From Glandiceps talaboti (Eukaryota > Hemichordata > Enteropneusta > Spengelidae), in the NCBI RefSeq assembly GCF_964340395.1, contig NC_135559.1, forward strand, positions 8,307,759-8,371,758: a stretch of 64,000 nucleotides of DNA. Direction: 5' to 3'. The notes under the pieces are model-generated. The model was not told the DNA's origin, ran no database searches, and saw only the letters and a list, made by a program, of their open reading frames with translations. The position numbers and the translations under genes were made by a program. Of the stretch, positions 36,938-50,907 are shown in pieces. Position 1 is the stretch's first letter. Every line of letters starts with the position of its first letter.

Positions 36938-38338
36938 TCAGCTAACACATGAATTAGAAACATTAGGTTCTCTTAATGCCATGTACCTGGAGACAGATTG
37001 GTTCATCCTGCTCACATGTGCAGCACGTTGCCTGGCTGCTTTTTTCTTGCTATATTTTCTGAATCTATAAACTGCAATACATGTAGACAGAGCTATAGCA
37101 ACTGTTAGTATATATACAATGGGATTTATGCACAGAACACAAGTCTTGGTTACTAGCACTGTTCCGTCTCCCTCCACATGGATTTCAGTTGGGTCTTTGC
37201 ATAACCACGTATTTGGTACATTTTCCAGTCGTGTTTTATTGACCAGTTCATGCGAGGGTGTCTTTTTGCAGTACACAGTATCAGATTCTTTGATTGTGAC
37301 TGACTCGCCTGCCTCTTCGAACCACACCTTCAATGGCAACAGCGTACAGTCACATATCCAAGGATTGCCGTAAAGTTTTAAACATTGCAGAGATGACGTA
37401 TAATGGAACACTTTTGGATGTAATGTGTGCAACTCGTTCTCATGTAACGTCAGGATTTGAAGGTTTTGCGAGTTGGCGAAAATATTTGTCTGCAAAGTCG
37501 CTATTTTGTTAAAATGCAAATATAGTCTCTTCAGATTTGTAAGGTATGCAAATGTGTCTTGCTCAAAATACTCAATTTGATTGTTGCTCAAATCTAGTTG
37601 AGAAAGACTTGTCAAATAACGGAATGCAGAACGATCAATGTTCGTTAGTTTGTTGTTACTTAAGTCCAATTCTAAAAGAAGGTTTAACCTACTGAATATG
37701 TTCAATGGTAGAACTGTTAGCTTATTGTACGAGAGAATAAGATAGTTAAGTGCCACATCATTGAAGACGCTTGCACTTATGCCTTCGAGATTATTGTTAT
37801 TGAGATCAAGTATCTGAAGAACATGCAAGTCTGAGAAAGTCCCACTGTCAAGTTCAAGAATGTTATTGTTGCTGATATCAAGTTCATACAATGCTCTCAA
37901 TCCCTTGAAGGCACCTGGCTCAATTCTGTTGATCTGGTTATGTTGAAGGGTTAGAGTTTGGAGACTGACCATTCCTTGAAAGCCATTTTGATAAAGTTTG
38001 ATAATTTGATTGTTCTGTATCTCTAGATAATCCAATTTATCTAATCCCTGGAAGGAATCTGCTTCTATCTTTCCCAGATTATCATTTAAAAGATGAAGTT
38101 GCTGTAAGGTGGAAAATCCCACATTACTGAATGTTCCTTTGGACAGCTCAGGTATGTGATTATCCCGGACGTACATGGCTTTGTACGTTGGTGCAATCAC
38201 TGAAGGAATGGATTCTAAACCCTTATCACAACTGATTGTGTCATCCCAGCAGTTACATCGTGCTGGGCACTTAGCAGAAAATGATGCTGTCGCTGATGTG
38301 ATCCACACAACACACAGGAACAATTCTACAAACTTCAT
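36938..38338 (-). CDS. Leucine-rich-repeat single-pass type I membrane protein
   Basis: The start ATG at 38338-38336 encodes MKFVELFLCVVW, a good signal peptide, giving 466 residues. The frame stays open far upstream only because it runs into a CATA microsatellite; a TTTCAG acceptor at 38372-38367 to 38365 shows the real exon begins at about 38364, so the coding region is one exon after a spliced leader. Domains in order: signal peptide (about 1-19), Cys-rich LRRNT cap (CPARCNCWDDTISC), about ten to eleven 24-residue LRRs (LxxLxLxxNxL pattern, e.g. LYELDISNNNILEL), LRRCT cap (NPWICDC to WLCKDP), a juxtamembrane stretch, one transmembrane helix (PIVYILTVAIALSTCIAVY) and a short basic tail starting RFRKYSKKKAARQR. 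No Ig, FN3 or TIR domain. Such proteins usually act in cell adhesion or receptor organisation; the exact family is not recognised. Confidence 0.92.
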   Translation of the reverse strand: MKFVELFLCVVWITSATASFSAKCPARCNCWDDTISCDKGLESIPSVIAPTYKAMYVRDNHIPELSKGTFSNVGFSTLQQLHLLNDNLGKIEADSFQGLDKLDYLEIQNNQIIKLYQNGFQGMVSLQTLTLQHNQINRIEPGAFKGLRALYELDISNNNILELDSGTFSDLHVLQILDLNNNNLEGISASVFNDVALNYLILSYNKLTVLPLNIFSRLNLLLELDLSNNKLTNIDRSAFRYLTSLSQLDLSNNQIEYFEQDTFAYLTNLKRLYLHFNKIATLQTNIFANSQNLQILTLHENELHTLHPKVFHYTSSLQCLKLYGNPWICDCTLLPLKVWFEEAGESVTIKESDTVYCKKTPSHELVNKTRLENVPNTWLCKDPTEIHVEGDGTVLVTKTCVLCINPIVYILTVAIALSTCIAVYRFRKYSKKKAARQRAAHVSRMNQSVSRYMALREPNVSNSCVS

Positions 38339-38427
38339 TTTCACAGTTATCCTACCAGGTGGTCCTGAAATATTAACAGTAACATTTTCATAATAAAAAA
38401 AAACGTACTTTATACAGAAACTTAAAA

Positions 38428-38429
<2 letters not shown>

Positions 38430-38460
<31 letters not shown>

Positions 38461-38512
38461 GCATACACACAGTGCATACATACATACATACATACATACA
38501 TACATACATACA

Positions 38513-38544
<32 letters not shown>

Positions 38545-38638
38545 CACACATATACATACATACATACATACATACATACATACATACATACATACATACA
38601 TACATACATACATACATACATACATACATACATACACA
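38430..38638. repeat. (CA)n-(CATA)n microsatellite upstream of the LRR coding exon
   Basis: CA tract to 38458, then CATA tracts to about 38638, within the presumed 5' intron of the LRR gene. Confidence 0.95.
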
Positions 38639-39382
38639 TGAAAAAGTAAGAAAAAAATTTTTTTAGAATCATTTGCCATGTAGTTTATACAGAGTAGTTA
38701 ATATACATTAATAATAATGCCTTCACATAATGTAAAAGCATACTTGCATTTTAAAACAAAACAGTCATATATATCATAAAAATGGTGATCAATATTATGC
38801 TACATTTGTTGGTCACCAAGAGACTTAACTATATGGCTTGACAACATCAGTTGCCAATGGGTTGAGCTAGCTATCCAAGTCTCTTAGTTCATTCACTGGT
38901 CAAACAGTGACCATGTCACATCATGATAGCCTAGTCTGGATGCCAACGTGGTCTCTAACCAAACCTCGTATAGTCAAAGTCGTTACTCTAGCACAGAAAT
39001 CTGTGCTACCCCAGAAAGCGTTCATTTAAACGTAACACCGTTTTCGCATCCCCACATGATTTTAGTTTGACTGGAGGGGTGTTGGATTACGTGGCTAAAT
39101 CCCCACAATAGTCAAAATGGCTGTACTAAAAGGAATATTATTATTAATGAGCAATCAATTACAACTGCCTGTCAATTTGTGATGGATTACTACTGACTTG
39201 CACCATTTACCCATCACCCAGCAAGGGGTATAGCCAGATTGGTGGTGAATTTTTTTACTTTGACTCTGCCCTCACTGGCCTCTTTTATATATTTTTAAAA
39301 TTTGAACTACATGTGATGCAGTTACAAATAAAACATAATGACCCTGAGACTGTTTAGTGTACCAATAACTTGTTTGGTTCTA

Positions 39383-39420
39383 GACTGTACGAGACGTCAT
39401 GTTGTTCAGCCCTATCAGGT
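39383..39420 (+). repeat. Solo left-arm fragment of the mini-Mutator-like family
   Basis: AGACTGTACGAGACGTCATG followed by TTGTTCAGCCCTATCAGG parallels 12174-12211 in the full element. No right arm was found. Confidence 0.5.
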
Positions 39421-39480
39421 TTCTTAACCACGACTGTACTAATTCACCCAATATCCCACATAAGCAACCCGACTGGGTTA

Positions 39481-39754
39481 CAATAGGCCATTGCAGACTG
39501 CATACAGGAAATTGAGAATACAGCGCTCTCACTCAAAATGGGGGTGTCCTCACCCCTTTGTATCATTTCTAGAGAGCTTTGCCCCTTTGTATTCTGTACA
39601 AGTGTAAATCAGGGATGCTTTTTGTATTGTTCAGACATTGAGGAAAGCAGCAGTGCTCTATGATTAACTAAGTAACCTATATCATGTATACCCCCAAGGT
39701 ACACACAGACAGGAAGTAGAGCGCCATCAGGGCAATTTTTGGAAAGGCCTATTG
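39481..39754 (+). mobile_element. ~275-bp interspersed element with CAATAGGCC inverted ends, copy B
   Basis: Starts CAATAGGCCATTGCAG and ends GGAAAGGCCTATTG. Internal sequence is collinear with copy A at 10690-10964. Confidence 0.72.
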
Positions 39755-40970
39755 CAGCCAATCAAATATAATGTTATGTTCTAATAGGAATAGGCGTCAA
39801 ACTGACCATGATGTTAGCCTCTCAATGTAGATTTATGAGACCAGTCACATAATCTTACGTCAATAGTAAACATGAACCTTATCAGTTCAGCTGTGCTAAA
39901 AATTTCAGTGACTCTTAATGTTAATTTACAAATTTAGAGTAGATCCTGGTTCCTGTCCACATAATATGTAATATTTAACCACTTGATGGTATATTGGATC
40001 AACACACCCATACTTATGGTACACTATGCTACACAAGTTTACTTTGCTATTAATTGGTAATGAATTTAAATTTTTCTACTTTATGGGCAAACAATGACGA
40101 CTTTTTTATGCTAGGGTAGGTCAGAATCGTGTAAAAGAAGAGATATAGCACTGACAGATATTGGAAGGATGACTTTTGGTGTGGAATCTGTTAGCCCAGA
40201 GATTTGGCTATCTGGCTTGAAAATGATGTTTGAGCTATATAACTAAGTCTCTATATTCAAAAACTAAAGTGTCAAATCTCCGCATTCTGCCAGGAAACAG
40301 GAGTCAAAAGTGTTGGAAAAATGTAAAAATTGGCAACCTGAAAACATTTTTGAAAAAATCTCAGGAAAATCAGCAACTTAACAACCATGTTGCCCAAAAT
40401 ATGGGGGTCAAAGGTCATACATGCATTCAACAAGGAGGGTCAATCTATCTATATTGAGTCTCCCCACCACCACTACCACCACTATCACGCCTAGCCTGTT
40501 TACAGCACTTATGGTACATAATGTTCAATCTTTCATTCCATATGGTAGTCTGGATGCCAACATGGTCTGTGAGTGGAGGTGTAAATCATAATGATACCTA
40601 TAGAAACTAGACTAGGTATACGTTCAATAAGATTGGATGGAATCATCACCACACCAGTGCCATAAACAAGCTATATATCAAGCCATACATGTTCAGTAAT
40701 GCTAATAGCCAAGTCTCTGGGCTAGGAATCACTCCTTTTGTAATGTCTGAACAGTTTCTTTCCTCCAACACCTACATACTGTAGAACCAGACCAGATTAG
40801 TTCACATTAGCCACATTCATCAAATCTTACAATAATCCACATTCCAGATGTCGAATATAGGACTAATTTGGCGACATCATTATTTTCAAAGAAAACTGGC
40901 AAAATTAACGATTTTGCTACTATCAAAACTTCAGGTAGAGAAAAAAAGTTCATTTAATAGCTCTACTTAC
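39755..40970. other. Presumed 5' intron of the LRR gene, otherwise unassigned
   Basis: Unique AT-rich sequence. Small ORFs have no recognised domains. No independent gene seen. Confidence 0.35.
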
Positions 40971-41090
40971 GATAAAACTGGTGCCATTTTGAGTAGAAGT
41001 TGGTGAATTTCCTTCCTGTAAAGGCTGTTTGCTCATCAAATAAACAGATATGGTGTCTGTTTGTAGCATTATCTGTCAATTCAGAAGGAA
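40971..41090 (-). other. Possible 5' non-coding exon of the LRR gene
   Basis: On the minus strand a strong donor (GTAAGTAG, 40970-40963) follows sequence containing an ATG. Joined to the acceptor at 38364 this ATG gives only a few codons before TAG, so it would be an upstream ORF in a leader exon. The start of the exon is not defined. Confidence 0.25.
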
Positions 41091-41285
41091 CTTTGGACTA
41101 TCAATACTTTATAACTAACTAAGGACTGAATGAGTTCAATATGTTACAAATTAACTTTTGCATCAATAAACAAGATGTAAATTATGACAGAGGCACTTGG
41201 TACATCTACATACGGCAGCGTCCGCGCAGCGGTATTATTTTTCGTATTAAAACATTGTGGCATCACAAGAAAAACATGTTCTAAC

Positions 41286-41438
41286 GTGATGGCTGCATGT
41301 AGCCTTCATCGAATAGATTATTAACACACATGCAGGCACTCGAATCAATGTGTATGATTTAAAAAAAATATGTATGTAAATACATTTTTTTTTTTAATCA
41401 TACACATTGATTCGAGTGCCTGTGCATACAGCCATCAC
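41286..41438. repeat. Foldback with GCACTCGAATCAATGTG arms
   Basis: GTGATGGCTGCATG and GCACTCGAATCAATGTG on the left are mirrored by CACATTGATTCGAGTGC and GCATACAGCCATCAC on the right, around an A/T-rich centre. Confidence 0.65.
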
Positions 41439-41544
41439 AACTCACATTCGAGTCGGGAACTGCAGTATCAAAGACTAAAGTCCATGTAACCTGTCTCAAC
41501 TACGTTGGTGTGGGCAATTTTAAACTCAGATACACAGAGGTCGA

Positions 41545-41636
41545 TACGTCGTGACGTTTCGCCCTCACCGGCCTCCTCTGTGTTAGGGGTTGGCCGATGT
41601 TTGAGGGCGCACCGTCACGGCGTACCTTACAGACTA
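41545..41636. mobile_element. Mini-Mutator-like MITE, copy with truncated left end
   Basis: GATACGTCGTGACGTTTCGC, CCCTCACCGGCCTCC, GGCCGATGTTTGAGGGCGC and CGTCACGGCGTACC then CTTACAGACTA are the same as in 5987-6095, but the TAGACTGTAA start is missing. Confidence 0.7.
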
Positions 41637-41768
41637 CCAGGGTCCTAGCTCTTTATTTTTCGGGATTCCAGGGAGGATTATAAATTACGAAATTTCTAAA
41701 ACTTTTCGCTATTATTTTGTGCGAGAACGTCGATGATTATTAAACATCCAGACTAGCCGATGACATTC

Positions 41769-41861
41769 TCGCAAACCAGGGTTATTATTTCTACCACTAC
41801 ATTTCGAAATAAGTAGGAGGCTCGTTAAGAACGTTGCCGTAAAACAGGCCGTGGTTTGCGA
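41769..41861. mobile_element. ~95-bp element with TCGCAAACCA inverted ends, copy 2
   Basis: Starts TCGCAAACCAGGG and ends CCGTGGTTTGCGA; inverse copy of 35423-35522. Confidence 0.65.
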
Positions 41862-41999
41862 CGATGGTCGGTGATTGACAGTTCCAATTTGAGTCATGTG
41901 TGCAGTGGATGTACAAATTAATATAAAGGTATGAAGGGGTACGGAAGTGCGAGGTGTTTAAGTTTTTAGGCCAATAAGTTTAGCCCACACTGCCATTAC

Positions 42000-42249
42000 C
42001 ACAGGGGCGTGTAATATTTCATAGATTGTTGTTTTCCAGGTCTACAGACTAAATATAACAACCTTTTGATTATATATTCATACATGTAAGGGGAAGAGAT
42101 AATAGAATTTAATAATTAATATTTCTTCGTAGTATAGAGATTGATACATTTGTAGCAGCAAGATTCGTACGATATTTTCCTAAGAAAACGGGCATTCTAA
42201 GCAATAAGAAAACAACAATCTATGAAATATTACACGCCCCCGTGACGTG
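42000..42249. mobile_element. hAT-like MITE with 8-bp target duplication
   Basis: The inverted arms carry AGGGGCGTGTAATATTTCAT and AGATTGTTGTTTTC on the left and their inverse on the right. GCCATTAC directly flanks both sides (41992-41999 and 42250-42257), an exact 8-bp duplication as expected for hAT transposition. No coding capacity. An internally deleted relative is at 16741-16872. Confidence 0.82.
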
Positions 42250-42257
42250 GCCATTAC

Positions 42258-43329
42258 TGCACGTCTCAAGTGCAACAGCTCATCGTAGGTGATGTTGTTA
42301 AACCAGACTCTCTATGACAGTGCGGTAAGAAAAGACTAAAATACAACCGCGACTCATTTCAAATTGCTTTAAACGTCTCAGAAAGTAAAGACGCTGTTGT
42401 GCTTTCTTTACGAGGTGTTCAGTATTTGTTTGCCAAGACAGTGTGAAAGATGAATATTGAGGAATTTGAAAATATTGACAATTAACTTTATCTGTACCAT
42501 GAATATTCAAATTGTCAATAACATGTCGTCTTACCAGTAATGGAATAAGCTTTAATATAAAATAAAATCACTTGGTAAAGGGTTGGCATTCATTCCCACA
42601 CAAAAGTTCCCAACAAAAATTAAAAGAAATGTAACTAATCAGAAAGATGAGTGATTTCTCGTACCTAATCCGTCTGAAATATTTGTAGTAAGAAATAAAA
42701 TATGAAAACAACGTCCTTTAATAGACTAAAATTGATGGACAGCACATATACTATCTAGAAGCAACAGCAAAAGAAGCATTGTCAACATTCCTTTAATACT
42801 ATACATGTAAAGCCTCGAAATGCGATGTGATCACCTTTTCACTGAAACGGTATTCAGTGAGTTGCCAGTAGAGCTTTGAGACCTTGAGAAATACACCATT
42901 TTCGTTTTTTTAAATAATTATGTATCTCGACTTTAGTCCTGGTTACAAACTTTTGTAAGTAAGTATCGGGAATGAAATATACACTGGGCTTGAATATACA
43001 CCGAGTTTGAGTCAAATGTAGGATCCTCCAGACTGCAATTTACATAACCAATCAAGTTATGTCAAATTAGTTAATCTCAAGTCTAAACAATCTCTACTAA
43101 CCAATCCTATATTTTGCTAATTGACCATCAAATGAAGGTCAATATCAAAAATTGAGCCAATATGTATGGAATGTAGGAAAATCTTCATTTCTGTGTGATC
43201 TGTAGGTTTTGTTGGATGTCAATAAAGTAGGAGTAGCTATCTTTATAGTACTTGGTTGTACAGGCGTCATTCCTTTTCAGAACCCCTTTTTAGACAATTC
43301 CTTTACCCCATAGTAAGCTGACCCTGAAT
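42258..43329. other. Gene-free unique sequence
   Basis: AT-rich sequence with no recognised gene or repeat. Confidence 0.35.
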
Positions 43330-44290
43330 ATGCTTTTGCTACAAAATTTATGACAGACTATATAATTTGCTATCGATTTGCTACCTGATGTCTTCAGTAG
43401 TTTATAGCAAAAAAAACCTATGTGGGTGTTTCGATAAAAGTGAAAAATTGAGGTGACCTTGTAATTAGACTATGACCTTGACCTTGGATCGAAAAGATCG
43501 TGTGATAAGTGTGTTGTCCGTCCCCTAAAACCAATATATAGACATTTGCATCATATCTGTAGCACTTCGGTATGCTGTGATATTCAGTACCTTCATATTT
43601 TGGTGATCTTGATACCAGTTGTCTTAGTAACAGAAGTTTGTAATAAAAGCAGCTCAGTATATGCCTTTGTTGTATTTTTCCTGAAAGACTATATAATTTG
43701 CTATTTTCTGAGCGATTTTCATCTGTAAAGATCATGTCTGATGTTAGCTATAGAAAAGATTCCGACGGTGTTTTAATAATTACAAAACATTTAGATGACC
43801 TTGAATTTTGACAATGACCTTGACCTTGGATCGAAAGGATCGTGTAATCAGTGAATTGCTTTTCCTCAAAACCCTAAATACAAACACTTACATCATGTCA
43901 ATAGCACTTTCAGGTTAGTATATTAACACTTTGGTATAACTGGGGATAATGACAGGGGTTGTCTTGGTAACAGCTTTTTCCTACAAAACAACTTCATATA
44001 TACTTTTTTTCACGTTTTTCTGAAAGATTGTATGTTTGGCCATTTTCTGACCGACTTACAGCTTTACCAGTCATATCTGATGGAAGTATACAGAAACGTT
44101 TCAGTGAATGTTTCAATAAAAGTGCAACAAATTAAGTTGACCTTGAATTTTGACTATGACCCTGACCTTGAATTGAAAAGATCATGTAATCATTGAGTTC
44201 CGTGTCCCCTAAAATATATATATACATACTTTAATCACGATTATATCATTTCTGGGTCGCGAGATATGATGTTTTTAATGTTTTAGCATC
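43330..44290 (+). repeat. Three diverged ~350-bp tandem units with TGACCTTGACCTTG motifs
   Basis: Units starting near 43430, 43780 and 44110 repeat in order: TTTCAATAAAAGTG, a GACCTTGA word, TGACCTTGACCTTGGATCG, AAAAGATCGTGTAATCA, CCCTAAAA, a CATCAT...AGCACTT stretch, CTTGGTAACAG and TTTCTGAAAGA. Divergence is high, so the array is old. Part of a preceding unit is visible from 43330. Confidence 0.75.
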
Positions 44291-44475
44291 CTTCCAAATA
44301 ATGTCAATGTTACCATGGAAACCGTCTCCTGTGAGTTTGCGCAAGAGAATCCAGATGGGCAACATCAATATTCTGAAGGCCAAGATATTATTCTAACCAA
44401 ACATGATGTCAATTTTTGTACTTCAAGCCGGGCAATTTGTTTTCAAATTTTTGGCCTTGGCGCCCTGACTATTAA

Positions 44476-44747
44476 GTCGTCGCCGCGCTCTGATCCGGCG
44501 CAACTACTATAATCGCATACTGATATCGAGGGCCGAAGGCCCGAGCAAAATGCGTTTACGAGGTCAAATTTGCGCTGCAGTTTACGCATTGTTACGTGTG
44601 TTGAATGTTGAGTGACCTTACATTGAACTGTATGCAAATCATACGATAGAATAACGCCCATTAAATGACGTCACATCATGAAAGGCCTTCCTTGATATCA
44701 GTATGCGATTATAGTAGTATTGCGCCTGATCGGAGCGCGGCGACGAC
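44476..44747. mobile_element. TTAA-flanked MITE with GTCGTCGCCGCGCTC ends
   Basis: Left arm GTCGTCGCCGCGCTCTGATC then TATAATCGCATACTGATATC; the right arm is its inverse. TTAA lies at 44472-44475 and 44748-44751. The arms are unusually GC-rich for this window. piggyBac-like targeting is inferred. Confidence 0.78.
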
Positions 44748-44751
44748 TTAA

Positions 44752-46967
<2,216 letters not shown>

Positions 46968-48422
46968 CAGTATGATGAGTGTCTCCTCACGTCAGATACA
47001 CAAGTACTGAACTCTGAGGGCGCTCGTGCAGGCGTGACTACCCAAAACTTAACGTTGAGTACGCTATTTACGTGGATCACTAACTCATCTTATTTATCCC
47101 AAACTCGATATTCAATGAAGTACTTTAGTTGTTCTTATACAATAATGACATGATAGGAGAGTGGTTGCCATGGCGTTCATTTCACGGTGTTTCCAGCATC
47201 ATGGTGGCATACAAGTTATTTCGAAACAGCGTTGAATAATCCGTTGCTTGCTTGAAAGGTGAATAGACAACTGTGGGTTTCAATTGCCTTCAAGTTTCCA
47301 AGCCTTGGGCTGCATTGTTCTCATTTTTTGTAGCGTCAATACCACATCATTCCTGGTGGTGAAAAACAACGTTGAGTCAGAGAAGAGACACGTCTGAAAC
47401 AATAGCACCCCACATTCCGTCATCCATTGAGCATTACCCGTCCGTTCATGTGGTATTCACAGCCATTGTTTACCAAACTTGGGTGCTATTGTGTCTTCTG
47501 ACAGTAAGACGGTATATAGAGAGGCTATTTTCTTTCCATTGTTTCCCCAAGTGGTTTGATTGTCAAAATATAGTGTAACCTGCATGCCGTAGACGACACA
47601 ACAGAATGAGGTATTGTCATCTACGAGAGAGGTAGGCTTGACCGACAAATCTAACATTTCCCGTCGAGAATTTGGGTAAATGTTTGTGCAAAATATACCA
47701 ACATTTATATGTCCAGCACGAACTTAGCTTACATTGTAAGATCCTTTTTATTCAGGAAAACAAAATAACATTGTCTACAAATCGTGGATGTTTTTCGAAT
47801 TTTACGTCATCCATACTAAAACTAGCCCGAAATTAATGATCAAATAATCAGAAAAATTTATCCAGTATAGTTTTTATGGAGCGAAATTGCTTGCAGTTTT
47901 ACAATCTATTTATGATAGTGTAAAACTGGCATCGTCCGTTCAAAACATCTTTCATCATTCGATCAAAATTGTATATTTAAAAAGGGGGAATTCTTGCATA
48001 TTTGGCCTACAAAATAAACCTACAACTTGTATTCTTCGTGATTACACGTTCGTGGTAACTTTATTTTCATCCTAAACATTGATACGGCTAACTCGTCTAA
48101 AAGACACTGTTAACAGTTCAGTAAAAAAAAATCGAACACGTGCTTCCTTGCGATCACTAGTTTTGATCCTTAAGAATTTGTCGTTCTCACGACATTCATT
48201 GTTGTATATTATAACTTTGAATGTATGTACTGATAGATTGAGAATTAAAGCTTTTAAATGCAGTCTAACTAACATTTTTGTATCATGTTACGTGCTTTAC
48301 ACTTTACGTTCTTACACTGTTCATTTGGTAACCCCATTGTCCAGCTCGAGTTGGGTTGTCCGTCGTAAACCGCCGTTGCTGTGCAAAAGTACTAGTACTC
48401 GAATATAATACGCATATACAAA
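46968..48422. other. Gene-free unique sequence
   Basis: No recognisable gene. One GAGGGCGC octamer at 47016-47023. Short ORFs show no domain signature. Confidence 0.35.
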
Positions 48423-48842
48423 CACACATACATACATACATACATACATACATACATACATACATACATACATACATACATACATACATACATACATACA
48501 TACATACATACATACAAACACACACACACACATACATACATACATACATACATACATACATACATACATACATACATACATACATACATACATGTACATA
48601 CATACATACATACATACATGTACATACATACATACATACATACATACATACATACATACATACATACATACATGTGTGTGTGTGTGTGTGTGTAATGTGT
48701 GCCTGTGAGAGGGGGCAGGAGAGGAAGAGGCCCCGGTCGAGACAGATGGAAGGGAGGAAGAGGAAAGGGGCAGTGTGTATACACTTTTAATTACTGTACT
48801 GTACTATGATGATGATGATGATGATGTTGTTGTTGTTGTTGT
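48423..48842. repeat. (CATA)n, (TG)n and (GAT/GTT)n microsatellites
   Basis: CATA tracts with ACAAACACAC and CATGTA interruptions to about 48672, TG to 48692, then a GAT-to-GTT triplet tract at 48806-48842. Confidence 0.95.
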
Positions 48843-49009
48843 TTTGGATGATTTTTTGGGAGGTGTTTGCATGGGTGCGTTTATGCTTGTCATGTTTTTT
48901 CTTGTCGCTTTGGCAGCATGCTTACTAGTTTGTAACACGGCTATCTTAGCAGTTTGAATCTAAACATTGAATCTAAACATGTACCCATCCCATTCCCACA
49001 ACAAAACTT

Positions 49010-49011
<2 letters not shown>

Positions 49012-49058
<47 letters not shown>

Positions 49059-49396
49059 TACATACATACATACATACACACACATACACACACACACACA
49101 CATACATACGTACATACATACACACACACATACATACATACACACACACACATACATACGTACATACATACATACACACACACATACATACGTACATACA
49201 TACACACACACACATACATACGTACATACATACACACACACACACACATACATACGTACATACATACACACACACACATACATACGTACATACATACACA
49301 CACATACATACACACACATACACACACACACATACATACATACATACATACATACATACATACATACATACATACATACATACACACACACATACT
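49012..49396. repeat. (CA)n / CATACGTA mixed microsatellite with higher-order units
   Basis: After a pure CA tract, blocks of CACACA alternate with CATACATACGTACATACATA several times, i.e. a higher-order repeat, and then a pure CATA tract follows to about 49383. Confidence 0.95.
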
Positions 49397-50907
49397 ACTG
49401 TCGATGTATACGTACGTATAGATATGTTCTTGAAAAACAAAGTGTTCCTGTGTGTAACAATAGATAACAATTCAAACATTTTCCAGTTATTCATGGCAAC
49501 GTTTTAAGAAGGAAGTCGTTATAAAGAACTTTTGTCTTTTAGCAAATACCTCGAAAAGTCTTTGGTAAGACTCGTTACGCTTTCAAAACTATGTCATGAA
49601 GGTAAATGACCTTTATTTTCACGACCGAAAACAAACTCAAAATAAAACTGTTATGTTCGATCTAGTCGATCTATGCTGAGATCGACCTCACGAAGCGACA
49701 GGGGGGGGGGGGGGGTTGACGTGACCACATTTTGGTTAAGGGACGCAACATTGAAGTTTTATAGATGAAGAATTTGGTAATCGAGGGACGCAAAATTTGA
49801 TATATGATATTTTTTTAAAGAAGAAAAACTGAAACATAGTCAAGAGAAGTGAGGTCACAGCGAGTACTGTATATTCTTGGCCTCTGTCAATCGTTCGTAT
49901 ATTTTCAATGTAGCAATAGGGTGGTTATGAGAGTTTCAGTCAGTGTGTTCAAGCGCCAACAAGAAAGGTTATTCAGTGTTATTTTTATAAAAGGGAACAA
50001 CAAACAAACGAGGGCGTTTCTTAACCATCAAATTTAGTTTCAGCCACAAATACGATACACATGTATAACCCTAAAACAAAATGGAGCAGTGACGACTACA
50101 TGTTTATGTGTCGACTCCAAGAAGATCAGACGTGATAATATTAAAGAATATATTTTGACAAAATGACGTCATCATTCTTCTAAAGTGCGCACAAATATTT
50201 TGTAATTTGCGTTTTCTTCTTGTACCTCATTTTTGTGTGATTGTATTCGTAATTCTAATGCGTTTTTACGTTCATTTCGTTGCCCCATATGTTGTCGGGT
50301 CTTTTTACGCCATTGTCTGCCATTGTAGGCTATTGTGCGGAGTCCATTGAGACTGTCACCAACTCCTGGCTATGTCGACCTCCCTCGGACCAGCAGAATA
50401 AGCCAGTAAACAATAGCGTAGAATGTATACGATAATTTGATTGTACGTCTATCAAAGCTTATTGCAGAGCTGTTATTGTTGACGATGTTACTCATAACAA
50501 ATGGTATTCGTTAGAATGCATTGTCCTATTGTTGTCTATTGTGAAGGGCATCAATAGGTAAATTCTCTTCAGAGAATAAAGGTGATTGTCTTCATACCAC
50601 ACGCTGGTTGACGGTTCTGTCTCAACACACATACGTCGTGTGATATATTTGCAACACCTAGTCATCGTTTATAACACGGCATCTCCCTTCTGATATCTTG
50701 TTTGTTTGTTTGTTTGTTTGTGTGTTTGTTTGCTGTAGACATTAATTATAACAGATGTATTGTTTTATCTGTAATTTTTATGCATGTCCTTTCCCTCCAT
50801 TTCGTCTGTCTACGTGACTATCACTCTTTCTGTTTTTATCTTCACCTTTAGAGTTTAGTTTGTTCACCTCTGTTGTCTTTCTCCATGACTTGCTTTAGGT
50901 GTTCCCA
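49397..50907. other. Gene-free sequence with poly-G run and SOX-motif-rich block
   Basis: Poly-G at 49701-49715 and a (TTTG)n run at about 50699-50732. The block 50305-50560 has at least seven ATTGT words (see findings). No gene seen. Confidence 0.35.

Noticed and set aside
38339-38629. N-terminal extension of the LRR ORF (YVCM repeats) giving a 563-residue protein
   Set aside because: It is translation through a CATA/CA microsatellite. A TTTCAG acceptor at 38364/38365 and a clean signal peptide at the Met at 38338 define the real start.
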